Source: Flagellimonas algicola (GTDB lineage Bacteria; Bacteroidota; Bacteroidia; Flavobacteriales; Flavobacteriaceae). Taken from it: a stretch of DNA of 64,000 nucleotides. The notes below the pieces were generated by a model, which was not told the origin of the DNA, ran no database searches, and worked only from the letters and a program-made list of their open reading frames with translations. Where the stretch lies: positions 492,657 to 556,656 of the forward strand of contig NZ_VCNI01000001.1 in NCBI RefSeq assembly GCF_005937185.1, given 5' to 3'. This document shows, one piece after another, positions 62,287 to 64,000 of this stretch. Both the position numbers and the translations under genes were made by a program. How positions within the stretch are numbered: the first letter of the stretch is position 1; each line of letters starts with the position of its first letter.

Positions 62287-63759
62287 ATGTCAAAATTAAA
62301 ACATGAGAACATCAAAACCCTTGGTGAACTAAAAACCTCAGGGTACACTTATAAGAGCATCAAAGATGAATTACGGGATAATCTCCTAGAAAAGATAAGT
62401 AATGGCGAAGAAACTTTTCATGGGGTTTGGGGTTATGAAAATTCCGTGATTCCCGAACTGGAACGTGCCATTTTATCTCGTCATAATATCAATTTATTGG
62501 GGCTTAGGGGGCAGGCAAAAACCCGCTTGGCGCGTTTGATGGTTCAATTGTTGGACGAGTGGATTCCTGTGGTGGAAGGTTCCGAAATCAATGATGACCC
62601 ATTTGAACCCATCTCACGGTATGCTTTGGAATTGATTAAAGATAAAGGGGATAAAACCCCTATCGCTTGGATTCATCGGGATGAGCGATTTTATGAAAAA
62701 CTGGCCACCCCAGATGTCACTGTTGCCGATTTAATTGGGGATATTGACCCTATTAAGGCTGCCAACCTCAAATTGTCCTATGCAGATGATCGGGTAATCC
62801 ATTTTGGGATGATACCCCGTGCCAATCGAAGTATTTTTGTTATAAATGAATTGCCGGATCTTCAGGCCAGAATTCAGGTGGCGTTGTTTAACATTTTGCA
62901 GGAAGGTGATATTCAAATTCGAGGATTTAAACTTCGTTTATCATTGGACCTTCAATTTGTGTTTACTGCCAATCCAGAAGATTATACCAATAGGGGTAGC
63001 ATTGTTACCCCTTTGAAGGATAGAATTGGGTCACAAATTCTAACACACTATCCGGAAAACTTGGAAATTGCCAAGAAAATTACCCTTCAGGAAGCACAAT
63101 TGGATCAGCGGCAAAAGGAGATTATCCACGTGCCCGAATTGGCTTTGGAAGTGCTGGAACAAATCAGTTTTGAAGCGCGGAAAAGTGAATATGTGGATGC
63201 CAAAAGTGGCGTGAGCGCACGGATGAGCATCACAGCATTTGAGAATTTATTGAGTGCCTCGGAACGCAGAATTGCACGATCCAAAGAAGAAAAGACAACG
63301 TTGAGGCTCATGGATTTTATGGGGATAATCCCGTCCATAACCGGAAAGATTGAACTGGTCTATGAAGGAGAGCAGGAGGGAGCTGGTTCTGTCGCTGAGA
63401 CATTAATTGAAGACGCCATTAAATCCCTGTTTCCTACGTATTTTCCTAAAATAGCCAAGTTGGAGCGCAAGGATTCGGAATCAGTCTATGATGAGCTGAT
63501 TCATTGGTTCTTTGAGGGGGAAGGTTTTGATCTTTTGGATGAAGACAATGATCAGGAATATCGGAATAAATTAGATTCGATTTCTCCCCTAAATGCACTT
63601 CTGGAGGAATATCAACCCTCTTTGGCCAAGGAGGATACTTATTTTATGAAGGAATTGTTGCTATGGGGATTGGTAGCCCACAAAAAGCTGAGTAAACATC
63701 GTTTTACCCAAGGATATCAATTTAAGGACTTGTACGGAAGTTATATCCGCGGATTGTAA
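62287..63759 (+). CDS. AAA+ ATPase, MoxR/ChlI-like, with atypical P-loop
   Basis: 490 residues. The nucleotide-binding region reads NLLGLRGQAKTRLARLM (about 68-84), where the canonical GxGKT has Ala in place of the last Gly, and the Walker-B-like stretch is SIFVINELPDLQARIQVALF, with Asn for Asp. A sensor segment VFTANPEDYTNRGSIVTPLKDR (in parts, about 219) with Arg finger candidate follows. Databases often call it magnesium chelatase or sigma-54-interacting regulator; I see no chlorophyll context. It probably acts with the upstream VWA protein. Confidence 0.85.
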   Translation: MSKLKHENIKTLGELKTSGYTYKSIKDELRDNLLEKISNGEETFHGVWGYENSVIPELERAILSRHNINLLGLRGQAKTRLARLMVQLLDEWIPVVEGSEINDDPFEPISRYALELIKDKGDKTPIAWIHRDERFYEKLATPDVTVADLIGDIDPIKAANLKLSYADDRVIHFGMIPRANRSIFVINELPDLQARIQVALFNILQEGDIQIRGFKLRLSLDLQFVFTANPEDYTNRGSIVTPLKDRIGSQILTHYPENLEIAKKITLQEAQLDQRQKEIIHVPELALEVLEQISFEARKSEYVDAKSGVSARMSITAFENLLSASERRIARSKEEKTTLRLMDFMGIIPSITGKIELVYEGEQEGAGSVAETLIEDAIKSLFPTYFPKIAKLERKDSESVYDELIHWFFEGEGFDLLDEDNDQEYRNKLDSISPLNALLEEYQPSLAKEDTYFMKELLLWGLVAHKKLSKHRFTQGYQFKDLYGSYIRGL

Positions 63760-63763
63760 CAGA

Positions 63764-64000
63764 TTACATCCAGATGTTCAAATTGTCGTTATAATTTTCA
63801 AAATTATAACTGCCAACATGCCTTTTTCGTTGCCAGAAAGAAAACAACGTTAGCAAAGGTAATAGGCAATACAAAACCAAGGTGGTGATGCCTATTGGCT
63901 TAAAGGTGGATGGCACTACATAACTCTGCAATTCAGAATAGGAAGTTAGGATGTCCGCTGTATCATAAATCTTGAATGCATAAACAATCATGATGGCATA
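63764..64000 (-). CDS. Membrane protein, N-terminus outside window
   Basis: Minus-strand frame open to the right edge, so the true start is probably outside; the visible part ends FENYNDNLNIWM. One membrane helix (IGITTLVLYCLLPLLTLFSFW) is visible, followed by a short basic and polar tail. The frame continues past the internal Met at 63991 as YAIMIVYAF, hence the partial call. Family not recognised. It converges on the AAA gene with four bases between the stops. Confidence 0.55.
   Translation of the reverse strand, partial: YAIMIVYAFKIYDTADILTSYSELQSYVVPSTFKPIGITTLVLYCLLPLLTLFSFWQRKRHVGSYNFENYNDNLNIWM

Noticed and set aside
1..64000. CRISPR arrays, tRNA, rRNA, insertion sequences
   Set aside because: I looked for regularly spaced repeats, cloverleaf-like stems in the spacers and transposase motifs and saw none.

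Overview
The window is ordinary chromosomal DNA from a member of the Bacteroidota, very probably the family Flavobacteriaceae (a Muricauda, Maribacter or Robiginitalea-like marine genus is my guess, not proven). Support comes from the type IX secretion regulator PorX, the LpxC-FabZ fusion, bifunctional HisB and HisIE, many small families known mainly from Flavobacteriia, lipoprotein signals of the form LxxSC, and repeated TAnnTTTG (-7) promoter elements a short distance before start codons. I see no tRNA, rRNA, CRISPR array, insertion sequence or prophage.

Region by region. 1-9.1 kb (minus strand) looks like one long transcription unit: a small His/Cys membrane peptide, a TonB-dependent receptor, a lipoprotein, a second small Cys peptide, an ABC ATPase with two DUF3526-type permeases, and a DUF5916 outer-membrane protein that runs off the left edge. 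I read it as a metal (zinc or copper) acquisition/handling operon. 9.1-14.1 kb (minus) has small flavobacterial proteins, the serine genes serC and serA, and an acyl-CoA reductase divergent from a ferredoxin. 14.2-18.5 kb has an arginase-family enzyme, the ATPase YchF and an Fn3/leucine-rich lipoprotein gene broken by one amber codon. 18.7-26.6 kb carries the topoisomerase IV genes parE-parC, a sterol-desaturase-family enzyme, TerC and an XRE regulator. 26.6-31.8 kb has an M14 peptidase, an Lrp regulator, DinB-like proteins, aroB and proline dehydrogenase.

31.8-37.9 kb is the most accessory-looking part: a lipoprotein with an HExxH motif, two further secreted proteins of unknown role and a TPR/AraC-type membrane regulator. 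37.9-42.1 kb holds alanine dehydrogenase, a frameshifted membrane-protein gene, a 44-residue secreted peptide missed by length cut-offs, tsaE and porX. 42.1-49.9 kb is the lipid A block (HD hydrolase, lpxD, lpxC-fabZ, lpxA, efp, second lpxD, sucD) and fabG. 49.9-52.7 kb has a VWA membrane protein and a prohibitin. 52.7-61.1 kb is a complete histidine operon (hisG-D-C-B-H-A-F-IE) with a GNAT and a DinB-like gene inside it, preceded by a transcription attenuator: a 17-codon leader peptide with three consecutive His codons, an antiterminator arm and a strong terminator. 61.1-63.8 kb is a VWA/AAA pair.

Most of the window is housekeeping. The signals I rate highest are the his attenuator, the metal-type operon with its two small CxxC peptides, the two interrupted genes, and several exact palindromes at regulator promoters. 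All functional calls rest on motif recognition by eye; no database search was run.
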